This document shows, one piece after another, positions 1 to 5,340 of a stretch of 5,340 nt of DNA (position 1 is the first letter of the stretch; each line of letters opens with the position of its first letter). This DNA is from Fidelibacterota bacterium (lineage in GTDB: Bacteria; Fidelibacterota; UBA8477; JABMPR01): assembly GCA_030596225.1 (NCBI GenBank), contig JAUVKO010000161.1:1-5340 (forward strand), in the 5' to 3' direction. Made by a program: the position numbers and the translations under genes. The notes beneath the pieces were generated by a model. That model was not told the DNA's origin. It saw nothing but the letters and a program-made list of their open reading frames with translations, and ran no database searches.

Positions 1-1771
1 TGCTGATGTATGCTTCTGAATCTGATACAGGATCTGATCCATCCAGAGTAAATCGAATTTCATGGTTGGTCTGCTCTGAGCTCAGTTCTACCTCAATACT
101 TCCATTTTCCTGCATCCGGCCGAGCAGGATCTCAATTAGAAAAGAGCCATGACTGTAATTCCAATCCAAGGCATCAAATCTTGGCAGTAATGTTTGCAAG
201 CGTAGATGAAAATCTGACCAATTCTTTTGCTCAGGAGTGGACCACAATACCTCTGACAGTGCTGACATACGGGGCAACACCATGTATTCTGCATGATCGG
301 TCGTTTTAACAAACTCCGTCCAGAGATTAGCTTGAGCTCCCAGAATATATTGATATTCATCCTGCTCTAATTCAACGGGAATGGGCTCATAAGCATAAAC
401 CTTATGAAGGGGTAAATAACCTCCTATTGCCTGAGGCTCAGTTTCAGGGTCACCCTGATAATAATCAAAATACACATGTGAGGTGGGTGTCATGATCACA
501 TTATGTCCGGCCTTGGCTGCCGCAATCCCTCCGGCTTCTCCACGCCAGGACATGACAGTTGCATCAGGAGCCAAACCACCTTCCAGGATTTCATCCCAGC
601 CAATGATGCGCTTGCCTTTAGCTAGTATATATTTTTCCATCTTTTGAATAAACCAACTCTGCAGCTCATGTTCATCAGCAAGACCCTCTGCCTTGATACG
701 CGCCTGGCATTTGGGACAGGTTTTCCAGTGTTTTTTTGCTGCTTCATCTCCTCCAATGTGGATGTATTCAGCAGGAAATAATTCCACAACTTCATCAATA
801 ACATTTTCTAAAAATGTGAATACGGAATCATTACCTGCACATAAGATATCTTCATTGGGCCAGTAGCTCCCCGGACGAACAGGGAGAAATTCACCTTTAC
901 AGGAAAGCTCAGGATAAGCAGCAAAGATCTCTGATGAGTGTCCCGGCATTTCGATCTCGGGGATTACTGTGATCTGTCTTTCCGCAGCATACGCGATAAT
1001 ATCTCTCACTTCTTCCTGTGTATAGAAACCGCCATAAGTACTTGCTTCACCCTCTTGAACAGGAGTCCATTTATGCCAGTCTTCATGCTCGCGATCCACC
1101 CGCCAGGCACAGATCTCAGTCAATTTGGGGTATTGCTTGATCTCCAGACGCCAGCCGTTGTCATCAGTGAGGTGCCAATGGAAAACATTCATTTTATGCA
1201 GGGCTATCATGTCAATGTACTGTTTAATGAAGTCAGCCGGAAAGAAATGTCGGGAAACGTCCAGATGCATCCCTCTCCAGGCGAAACGAGGTTGATCTGT
1301 GATCACTACAGCTTGAATTCGGTGTCCTTCGAGGGATGTACTATCCTGTTCAACGGCAACCGGTAGTAACTGACGTAAAGTTTGGATTCCATAAAACAAT
1401 CCTGGTTCATCCCCGGCAGAAATCGATATGTTTTCCGATGTTATTTCCAGACGATATCCCTCGCTCGGAATATCAGTAACAGGAAGTAAGGCCAGACTAA
1501 TATCCGTAGAGCCTGCCTCCCCTGCTGTAAGCCCGGGAATAAGTGAGCTTAGATAGTCTCTAAAAAATGCTCTGTTGGTCACTTCACCGGAAATATCAAG
1601 CGTATTCACTTCCTTAAACACAAAAGCCCCCTCAAGATTTTCAATGCTTAATGGTTTTGGAATAATATTCATGGCTATACTTTCTGTAGATATGTTCTGA
1701 GTAGTTGAACAGGTTTGTAATGTTATAAGCATGACTATCAGAGTCATGCCCTTTAATGAAAATTGTTTCAC
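1..1771 (-). CDS. GH20 beta-N-acetylhexosaminidase, probable lipoprotein; 3' end cut by the window edge
   Basis: Hydrolyses terminal beta-linked GlcNAc or GalNAc from glycans, probably in the periplasm or on the outer membrane. I read 590 uninterrupted codons, running off the left edge. Seen: an N-terminal signal (K2, K7, hydrophobic 9-18) ending in LQTC with Cys21, a poor lipobox because Thr is at -1. A GH20b-like N-domain spans about 38-160. The TIM barrel spans about 165-510: substrate-binding Arg174 in DVSRHF, HWHLTDDNGWR at 198-208, the catalytic pair Asp342-Glu343 in HIGGDE, Trp392 in GWDE, Trp409, YFDYYQ at 434-439, and Trp484/Glu486 in NLWTE. Family knowledge: GH20 uses substrate-assisted catalysis, the Asp orienting the N-acetyl group and the Glu acting as acid/base. 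From about 560 the sequence (IRFTLDGSDP) resembles the chitobiase/hexosaminidase C-terminal domain, so a further domain probably follows. The start is GTG. It lies 23 bp after the GH97 stop, so the two are probably cotranscribed. Substrate choice (chitin oligomers, peptidoglycan fragments, glycoprotein or host glycans) cannot be read from the sequence. Confidence 0.96.
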   Translation of the reverse strand, partial: MKQFSLKGMTLIVMLITLQTCSTTQNISTESIAMNIIPKPLSIENLEGAFVFKEVNTLDISGEVTNRAFFRDYLSSLIPGLTAGEAGSTDISLALLPVTDIPSEGYRLEITSENISISAGDEPGLFYGIQTLRQLLPVAVEQDSTSLEGHRIQAVVITDQPRFAWRGMHLDVSRHFFPADFIKQYIDMIALHKMNVFHWHLTDDNGWRLEIKQYPKLTEICAWRVDREHEDWHKWTPVQEGEASTYGGFYTQEEVRDIIAYAAERQITVIPEIEMPGHSSEIFAAYPELSCKGEFLPVRPGSYWPNEDILCAGNDSVFTFLENVIDEVVELFPAEYIHIGGDEAAKKHWKTCPKCQARIKAEGLADEHELQSWFIQKMEKYILAKGKRIIGWDEILEGGLAPDATVMSWRGEAGGIAAAKAGHNVIMTPTSHVYFDYYQGDPETEPQAIGGYLPLHKVYAYEPIPVELEQDEYQYILGAQANLWTEFVKTTDHAEYMVLPRMSALSEVLWSTPEQKNWSDFHLRLQTLLPRFDALDWNYSHGSFLIEILLGRMQENGSIEVELSSEQTNHEIRFTLDGSDPVSDSEAYIS

Positions 1772-1776
1772 AGTTT

Positions 1777-1781
1777 CCTCT
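1777..1781 (-). promoter_or_regulatory. Shine-Dalgarno site that fixes the GTG start of the GH20 gene
   Basis: On the minus strand AGAGG stands five bases (AAACT) before the GTG codon at 1771-1769, an ideal spacing. The next in-frame ATG, codon 9, has no such site and would remove both lysines of the signal peptide, so GTG is preferred. Confidence 0.75.
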
Positions 1782-1794
1782 AATAATATTTGGC

Positions 1795-3843
1795 TTAGTT
1801 TTTCTCCAGCTGATCCTGCCTCAAATTTGAAATTGAAGGTAATGATTGATCAGCTGAAATTAGTGAGCGGAAACGGATTGCCAAGCCGCCACCAGCAGCC
1901 AGTTTTACCTTAAGTGTATCCCCTACAGTTGCCTGGTAAGCAGCGATCCAGATTGGATAGGGATTATCCTCCCATTGGGCTCCAGGACCATCAACATAAC
2001 ACTCTGCTATCATATCTGAATTAAGAATCTTACTTAATGGAATTGAAAGCTCTCGTTCCTTTTCATTAGTGATCGCACCCAGAAACCACTCATCTCCATC
2101 ACGTCGGGCTACAGCGATTTGCTCACCGATCTCTGCTTCCAGATAAACAGTTTCATCCCAGTCAATTCTCAGATCCCGGACAAATTGGAAAGCCGGTTGA
2201 TCTTCATAATTTTCAATGAGGTCAGCAGCCATCTGCAAAGGGCTATATAACACAACCATGAGTGCCAGCTGCTTTGCAAGAGTCGTATGAACTCTGTTAT
2301 CCGGTTTATATTGATCATAGTGTAAATCGAAAATCCCCGGTGTGTAATCCATTGGTCCTGCCAGCAAACGAGTAAATGGTAAAATGGTTGTATGGCTTGG
2401 GGGATTGCCTTCACTCCAGGCATTCCATTCCATTCCTCTACCACCCTCGCGACTCATCATGTGGGGCCAGGTTCGTTCAATTCCCGTAGGTTTAACCGGT
2501 TCATGGACATTGAGAGTAACCTTGTATTTTGCAGCTGTTTCAACAACCCGGCGGTAGTGTTCCACCATCCATTGACCATGGTGTGATTCACCGATTGGTT
2601 CAATACTGGTACGAGCATATCCGGATTTAACAGCAGGTATGCCGTATTTCTCACAATAGGCAAAAGCATCCTCTAATTGTCTATCATAAAATGGGGCTTC
2701 ACCGCCTGTTTCATGATGACCAATAAGCACCACATTCTTATCCGCTGCATAGCGGGTTATTTCTTCAATATTAAAATCATCATAGGGCTTAGTAAACTTG
2801 AAGGCTTCATCCTGACCATACAATTCCCAATCATGGTTCCAGCCTTCCACCAACACTCCCTGGATATTATTGGCTGCCGCAAAGTCTATATACTGCTTTG
2901 TGTTTTCAGTTGTCGCTCCATGTCGATCGCCTTGAACCCAGGTCTGTTTGCCAATATGCAGTCCCCACCAGATACCGATATATTTCATTGGTTTGATCCA
3001 GGAAACATCGTCAATACGATTAGGTTCATTGAGATTGAGGATCATCCTGGATTCCAGCAGGTCAGTTGCCTTTCTTCCAATGGTGATAGTGCGCCAGGGA
3101 GAGACCATGGGCAATACTGTTTTGACTTTATCTCCATCTGGCCAGGGTACCAGTTCACTTAACAATTTTAAAGAATCCGTTTCAGCTGGTCTCAGTGTCA
3201 TACTGGCATAATTACTTAGATTTGCTTCATGCAGACTGATAAAATATCCAGCTTCCGAAACCATAGTCAAAGGGGTATGTACTGAATCAACTACTCCGCT
3301 TAAATAACTTTTTGTGTAAATCTTTTCATAACTATTGTAGTCAGCCGGTATCCACCAAGTTTGTGCATCCTCAGCAAATTTGAATTCGGTATTTTCAGCA
3401 ACGATGAAAAGTGAATCCAGACCCTGCTGCTGCGGTATTTCATAGCGAAAGGCCACCCCGTCATTAAAAACCCGGAAATACAAATTCAACTGACGCCTGG
3501 GAACATTAATTTCCTGCAACTCGACCTTCGCCTGATTACTATGAGAATGAATAAGTTTTTCCTGTCCCCAGACCGGGACCCAATTCTCATTAATTTCTTC
3601 TATCTCATAATGAGTCAGAGTAAAAGGACCGTTCAAATCTTCCTGTTTGCGAAAAGAATAGCCCAGCGAGGATGGTAGGATAAGGGACTTATTATCAACG
3701 GAGACTGAATAGTGAGGCAAGCCTTGAAGTAATTCTAGATTAATTTGTATTTGTTCATCCGGACTAAGTATCGTTAATGAATCCTGACTCTCAGGCTTAC
3801 ACGCCATCAGAAAGAGCAACACTAAAAAAATGCTACGCTGCAT
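1795..3843 (-). CDS. GH97 family glycoside hydrolase, SusB-like inverting alpha-glucosidase, lipoprotein
   Basis: Predicted to release glucose from alpha-linked gluco-oligosaccharides, anchored by lipid in the periplasm or outer membrane. Seen: a signal peptide with a canonical lipobox LMAC (Cys15); an N-terminal beta-sandwich domain, about 22-270; a catalytic barrel, about 285-560; a C-terminal beta domain, about 562-660. At 682 residues it is slightly shorter than Bacteroides SusB (about 738). Motifs shared with SusB: VEGWNHDWE (332-340), GHHETGG (375-381), AVKSGY (404-409), NVHEPVKPTG (445-454), REGGRGMEW (465-473), AGPMDYTPGIF (495-505). By alignment from memory, Glu378 and Glu448 match the SusB base glutamates, Glu472 the acid, and Glu466 a calcium ligand. 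The Asp nucleophile of retaining GH97 alpha-galactosidases (KxDF) is replaced by KSGY, which argues for the inverting alpha-glucosidase branch. Start: ATG with GAGGT five bases upstream. The gene sits 50 bp after the DUF1232 gene and 23 bp before GH20. Residues 661-682 form a polar tail beyond the usual family end. No SusC/SusD is visible, so I do not assign the name susB. Confidence 0.95.
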   Translation of the reverse strand: MQRSIFLVLLFLMACKPESQDSLTILSPDEQIQINLELLQGLPHYSVSVDNKSLILPSSLGYSFRKQEDLNGPFTLTHYEIEEINENWVPVWGQEKLIHSHSNQAKVELQEINVPRRQLNLYFRVFNDGVAFRYEIPQQQGLDSLFIVAENTEFKFAEDAQTWWIPADYNSYEKIYTKSYLSGVVDSVHTPLTMVSEAGYFISLHEANLSNYASMTLRPAETDSLKLLSELVPWPDGDKVKTVLPMVSPWRTITIGRKATDLLESRMILNLNEPNRIDDVSWIKPMKYIGIWWGLHIGKQTWVQGDRHGATTENTKQYIDFAAANNIQGVLVEGWNHDWELYGQDEAFKFTKPYDDFNIEEITRYAADKNVVLIGHHETGGEAPFYDRQLEDAFAYCEKYGIPAVKSGYARTSIEPIGESHHGQWMVEHYRRVVETAAKYKVTLNVHEPVKPTGIERTWPHMMSREGGRGMEWNAWSEGNPPSHTTILPFTRLLAGPMDYTPGIFDLHYDQYKPDNRVHTTLAKQLALMVVLYSPLQMAADLIENYEDQPAFQFVRDLRIDWDETVYLEAEIGEQIAVARRDGDEWFLGAITNEKERELSIPLSKILNSDMIAECYVDGPGAQWEDNPYPIWIAAYQATVGDTLKVKLAAGGGLAIRFRSLISADQSLPSISNLRQDQLEKN

Positions 3844-3893
3844 TTGCTACCTCAAAAAGTTGTGTTAGAATTTACCTTCATCATCTGTTTTCA

Positions 3894-4325
3894 TTAACTC
3901 ACCATTTTCTTTAGTTTGTTCCAGATCTTGCTGCCCAGCATTTCAGCTCCAACATCTACGATCTGTTGAACCAACTCCAGAACATTCTGTTCGCCGGCCC
4001 AGTGACGAATAATGATCGCGTGATCACAGTTTTTCATCACAGAATTAATGACGTAAGCTGCCAGAGCTACATCATCCAGATATCCGATCGGTCCCACAAT
4101 AGCTTCGGGAATCAGATCGATAGGAGAAATGAAATATGCCAGGGCGCCGGCAATTTTGGCCTTCTCTTTCGATGGAACATCCTTGTCCAAAGCCAATCTT
4201 GCAAGCAGATGAAAGAGATCCGGTGCCAATAAGACATATTCCGACCATTTACTGGATTTCCCGGTTTTAGTTTGCAACCATGCCCGAATATCAGTTCTTA
4301 GTTTCTGATAAAAATCATGATCCAT
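3894..4325 (-). CDS. DUF1232 / YkvA-like protein of unknown function
   Basis: A 143-residue protein with the DUF1232 signature at about residues 54-96. There a run of charged residues (KEKAKIAGALAY) leads into a hydrophobic stretch with SPIDLIPE (67-74), then IGYLDD (80-85) and ALAAYVI. Known of the family: small proteins, widespread in bacteria, one representative being Bacillus YkvA. The short hydrophobic segment suggests membrane association, and the function is not established. The flanks (1-53, rich in Lys and Trp; 97-143, amphipathic and ending KLKKMVS) have no motif I recognise. The start is ATG with GGAGG five bases upstream, a strong site. The gene is the first after the greA terminator and a candidate promoter. 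GH97 begins 50 bp beyond its stop with no terminator between, so it probably shares a transcript with the two glycosidases. That proximity is not evidence of a sugar-related role, as DUF1232 genes occur in many contexts. Confidence 0.9.
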   Translation of the reverse strand: MDHDFYQKLRTDIRAWLQTKTGKSSKWSEYVLLAPDLFHLLARLALDKDVPSKEKAKIAGALAYFISPIDLIPEAIVGPIGYLDDVALAAYVINSVMKNCDHAIIIRHWAGEQNVLELVQQIVDVGAEMLGSKIWNKLKKMVS

Positions 4326-4393
4326 TTGATCCTCCCATCTATCATTCCATAATGACCTATTATTTTTAGCGTCTTAGAATATCTGAGGTTTTG

Positions 4394-4421
4394 ATGATAA
4401 TAACAGCAATACTTTTCTCAA
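4394..4421 (-). promoter_or_regulatory. Candidate sigma70-type promoter for the DUF1232-GH97-GH20 unit
   Basis: On the minus strand TTGAGA (4416-4421) is followed by a 16-base spacer and TATCAT (4394-4399), one mismatch from consensus in each box. It lies just downstream of the greA terminator and about 70 bp ahead of the DUF1232 start, where a promoter is expected. The call is by eye. Such boxes arise often in AT-rich sequence, and a Bacteroidota-type -33/-7 promoter was not found here. Confidence 0.4.
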
Positions 4422-4443
4422 ATTCACCAACAGCACCAATAAT

Positions 4444-4467
4444 AAAGCCGCTCCGAAAAGCGGCTTT
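4444..4467 (-). terminator. Intrinsic terminator of greA
   Basis: A perfect 9-bp stem pairs 4444-4452 with 4459-4467 around a 6-base loop. Six of the nine pairs are G-C, with three A-T pairs at the base. In greA's direction the stem is followed by the T-rich tail ATTATT, about 80 bases after the greA stop codon. On the other strand the stem is followed by only one further T, and no plus-strand gene approaches it, so it most likely serves greA and insulates the downstream unit. Confidence 0.8.
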
Positions 4468-4480
4468 TGACAATCAAATC

Positions 4481-4551
4481 GAGTAGTTTAAATTATTTTG
4501 TCATTGATCTGAATACTACAAGAATAGCTTCTCGAAATCTCAAAACTACTC
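4481..4551. repeat. Separated 9-bp inverted repeat across the greA stop codon
   Basis: GAGTAGTTT at 4481-4489 is the exact reverse complement of 4543-4551, which contains the greA TAG stop. The arms are 53 bases apart, so any pairing in the greA 3' untranslated RNA would close a long loop. It may be chance, and no function is assigned. Otherwise the space between greA and its terminator shows nothing recognisable. Confidence 0.3.
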
Positions 4552-5004
4552 CAGCAGTTGGATATCGGTGATGGTCAAGGTTTTGGTTCCACCTGGTAGA
4601 TCCAGGGTCATGGTATCACCTTTCTTCTTACCTATGATCATCTGAGCAAAAGGTGAAGCTGTGGTCACAATATTTTCATAAAGGTCCAATTCGTATTCAG
4701 CAGCACCGGCGATAGCTACCGTAATGGGGTTTTCACCATCTGTATAGGTGACCTGAGTGCCAAATGACACGACATCGGTTTTGATACTACCTGGTTCTAC
4801 CACTTCATTATCCAGGTGTTTTTCAAAGCGATGCATTTTATTATGCAAATGAGCCTGGTTATCTTTGGCGGCATGGTATTCAGCGTTTTCTTTAAGATCA
4901 CCAAAATCAGCTGCTCGCTTGATATCCTTGCTGTTTTGTTTGATATCAGCCTGGATTTCACGAATCCTTTCAATAACCAGAGTATATGTATTTCTGTAAA
5001 TCAT
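4546..5004 (-). CDS. greA: GreA-family transcript cleavage factor
   Basis: Rescues backtracked RNA polymerase by reaching through the secondary channel and stimulating cleavage of the RNA 3' end. Seen: an N-terminal antiparallel coiled coil (about 1-75) whose tip carries the family hallmark FGDLKENAEYHAAKDNQ, residues 34-50. Asp36 and Glu39 correspond to E. coli GreA Asp41 and Glu44, the acidic pair that holds the catalytic metal. A C-terminal FKBP-like domain (about 78-151) contains SPFAQMIIGKKKGD and a LPGG turn. At 152 residues it is near the usual 155-160. The N-terminus is about five residues shorter than E. coli GreA and lacks the typical opening (Met-Thr, then Gly and Leu). A TGA lies in frame two codons upstream, so no longer start is possible. 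The ATG has GAGG eight bases upstream. The gene stands alone between a 206-bp upstream gap and its own terminator. A divergent GreA/GreB-like paralogue is possible; the C-terminal match favours GreA. Confidence 0.93.
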   Translation of the reverse strand: MIYRNTYTLVIERIREIQADIKQNSKDIKRAADFGDLKENAEYHAAKDNQAHLHNKMHRFEKHLDNEVVEPGSIKTDVVSFGTQVTYTDGENPITVAIAGAAEYELDLYENIVTTASPFAQMIIGKKKGDTMTLDLPGGTKTLTITDIQLLE

Positions 5005-5210
5005 GTATCATGCCTCATCTCATTTTACCAGCAATCACTAATAAAATATTTTCGTGAATAACTTTTCCATTTATGAATGCACACTAAGAGTATTAAATAT
5101 TCGTATTCTGTCTTTGCGAGGGAAGAATGACCGAAGCAATCTCGGATTTAATAGCGTCTCACTCTTAGCTAACTCAGTAGAACACTGAATAGACTTGTAT
5201 GAGATAAACC
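5005..5210. other. Intergenic region upstream of greA
   Basis: This 206-bp AT-rich gap separates the right-edge gene's stop codon from greA. It should hold the greA promoter, but I found no pair of -35/-10 boxes with acceptable spacing, so none is called. Apart from the greA ribosome binding site, it holds a repeat-like stretch at about 5110-5145, a hairpin at its right end, and an 8-bp inverted pair (5084-5091 with 5161-5168) that brackets the repeat. No credible ORF lies in it. The short plus-strand frame that reaches into it is mostly antisense to greA. Confidence 0.7.
5110..5145 (+). repeat. Degenerate copy of a dispersed intergenic repeat (TTGCGAG ... GAAGCAATCTC type)
   Basis: The stretch reads TTTGCGAGGGAAG, then AATGACCGAAGCAATCTCG. 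It closely resembles a noncoding repeat I recall from many unrelated bacterial genomes, of the form GTCATTGCGAG, a variable purine-rich middle, then GAAGCAATCTC. Relative to that form it has at least one change, CTTTG for CATTG. The ends are weakly palindromic (TTGC with GCAA, CGAG with CTCG). It lies between genes, as such repeats usually do. Its boundaries, and its copy number in this genome, cannot be seen in this window. Confidence 0.55.
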
Positions 5211-5218
5211 TTATCTCA
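5200..5218 (-). repeat. Perfect 8-bp hairpin overlapping the stop codon of the right-edge gene
   Basis: TGAGATAA at 5200-5207 pairs exactly with 5211-5218 around a 3-base loop. In the minus-strand transcript the stem contains the last codons and the TAA stop. It is AT-rich (two G-C and six A-T or T-A pairs by composition of the arm) and is followed by TACAAG rather than a T-run, so it would be at best a weak terminator or a 3'-end stabilising structure. Confidence 0.45.
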
Positions 5219-5340
5219 GGTAGGTCATTTTGACGGTTTGTGAATAAGCTCCAGCATGAATCCGGGCCAGATACACACCGGTGGGTATGGCTTGTCCATC
5301 ATTATCAAGTGCATTCCAGATCACAGTATGCCACCCGGCA
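5211..5340 (-). CDS. C-terminal end of a secreted/surface protein with a FlgD-like (type A) sorting domain; N-terminus outside the window
   Basis: Only the last 42 codons and a TAA stop are present; the gene enters from the right edge. The fragment reads GWHTVIWNALDNDGQAIPTG, then VYLARIHAGAYSQTVKMTYLR. This matches the ending of FlgD-like Ig or type A C-terminal domains: G-x-h-x-V-x-W-N/D, an Asp/Asn-Gly loop, a G-V-Y strand, then a K-M strand ending in Leu-Arg. Known of the family: in Bacteroidota such tails direct passage through the type IX secretion system, and similar tails are abundant on large secreted enzymes and adhesins of Marinimicrobia, Calditrichota and related phyla. The function of the protein itself lies upstream and is unknown. 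It does not appear to be cotranscribed with greA, being separated by 206 bp, although no strong terminator is seen after it. Confidence 0.8.
   Translation of the reverse strand, partial: AGWHTVIWNALDNDGQAIPTGVYLARIHAGAYSQTVKMTYLR

Larger units (their letters stand above)
1..4421 (-). other. Predicted transcription unit: DUF1232 - GH97 - GH20
   Basis: Three same-strand genes follow a terminator and a candidate promoter, with gaps of 50 bp and 23 bp. Neither gap holds a hairpin with a T-tract, and each gene has its own good ribosome binding site. The unit may continue past the left edge. Cotranscription is inferred from spacing only. No operator or regulator gene is visible. Confidence 0.55.

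Noticed and set aside
136..804. Short minus-strand frames at 136-360 and 622-804
   Set aside because: They are out-of-frame shadows inside GH20. The true GH20 frame is open across the whole stretch and runs off the edge.
938..1366. 142-codon plus-strand open frame
   Set aside because: It is antisense to the GH20 barrel, whose minus-strand frame shows clear catalytic motifs throughout. The plus-strand translation has no recognisable domain.
1..1771. Possible frameshift or pseudogene, since only short frames show in parts of this region
   Set aside because: Codon-by-codon reading gives 590 codons without a stop and with all GH20 catalytic residues, so the gene is intact up to the edge.
2169..2669. 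Short frames at 2169-2444, 2457-2669 (minus) and 2392-2586 (plus) inside GH97
   Set aside because: They lie within the continuous GH97 frame in other phases, with no independent evidence.
2677..3162. 161-codon plus-strand open frame, with overlapping frame 2948-3211
   Set aside because: Both are antisense to the GH97 catalytic region and have no family motifs or convincing ribosome binding site.
3966..5061. Plus-strand frames 3966-4232 and 4816-5061
   Set aside because: They are wholly or mostly antisense to DUF1232 and greA. The second extends into the intergenic region but has no recognisable motif.
5017..5110. Promoter for greA
   Set aside because: Several TATTTT- or TTTAAT-like boxes occur on the minus strand, but none has a plausible -35 at 16-18 bases. 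AT-richness alone explains them.
1..5340. CRISPR array, tRNA or rRNA gene, transposase, toxin-antitoxin or defence module
   Set aside because: No regularly spaced direct repeats, cloverleaf, transposase motif or defence-family motif was seen on either strand.

Overview
The window is a stretch of ordinary bacterial chromosome in which every supported gene lies on the minus strand. From right to left, in the direction of transcription, these are: the last 42 codons of a large secreted or surface protein (5211-5340); a GreA-family transcript cleavage factor (4546-5004); a small DUF1232/YkvA-like protein (3894-4325); a complete GH97 glycoside hydrolase lipoprotein (1795-3843); and a GH20 beta-N-acetylhexosaminidase (1-1771) whose C-terminus lies beyond the left edge. 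Coding density is high. No gap exceeds about 220 bp, and I see no tRNA, rRNA, CRISPR array, transposase or phage gene.

Organism: the C-terminal tail at the right edge (a Gly-Val-Tyr turn, then a Lys-Met and a terminal Leu-Arg) is the FlgD-like / type-A sorting-domain ending common in Bacteroidota and in the Fibrobacterota-Chlorobiota-Bacteroidota relatives, notably Neomarinimicrobiota (Marinimicrobia), Calditrichota and KSB1-type lineages. A SusB-type GH97 lipoprotein beside a GH20 enzyme fits the same group. Base composition is moderate and slightly AT-rich by eye. Shine-Dalgarno sites are strong in front of all four genes whose starts are visible, and a sigma70-like promoter can be proposed. 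Both are less typical of classical Bacteroidia, so I lean towards a Marinimicrobia- or Calditrichota-like bacterium. This is inference.

Layout: greA appears to be its own unit, ended by a good stem-loop terminator at 4444-4467. Just beyond it a candidate promoter (4394-4421) can drive a DUF1232-GH97-GH20 unit with gaps of 50 and 23 bp. The two hydrolases both carry N-terminal lipoprotein-type signals, so they probably act together in the periplasm or on the outer membrane. One would remove alpha-linked glucose and the other beta-linked GlcNAc or GalNAc from imported or surface-bound glycans. No SusC/SusD pair, regulator or transporter is visible, so the substrate cannot be fixed.

The 206-bp gap upstream of greA holds a degenerate copy of what looks like a widely dispersed intergenic repeat, and a perfect short hairpin at the stop codon of the right-edge gene. 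I found no convincing new biological system. The points most worth a second look are the dispersed repeat, the right-edge sorting-domain protein, and the GH97-GH20 pairing.
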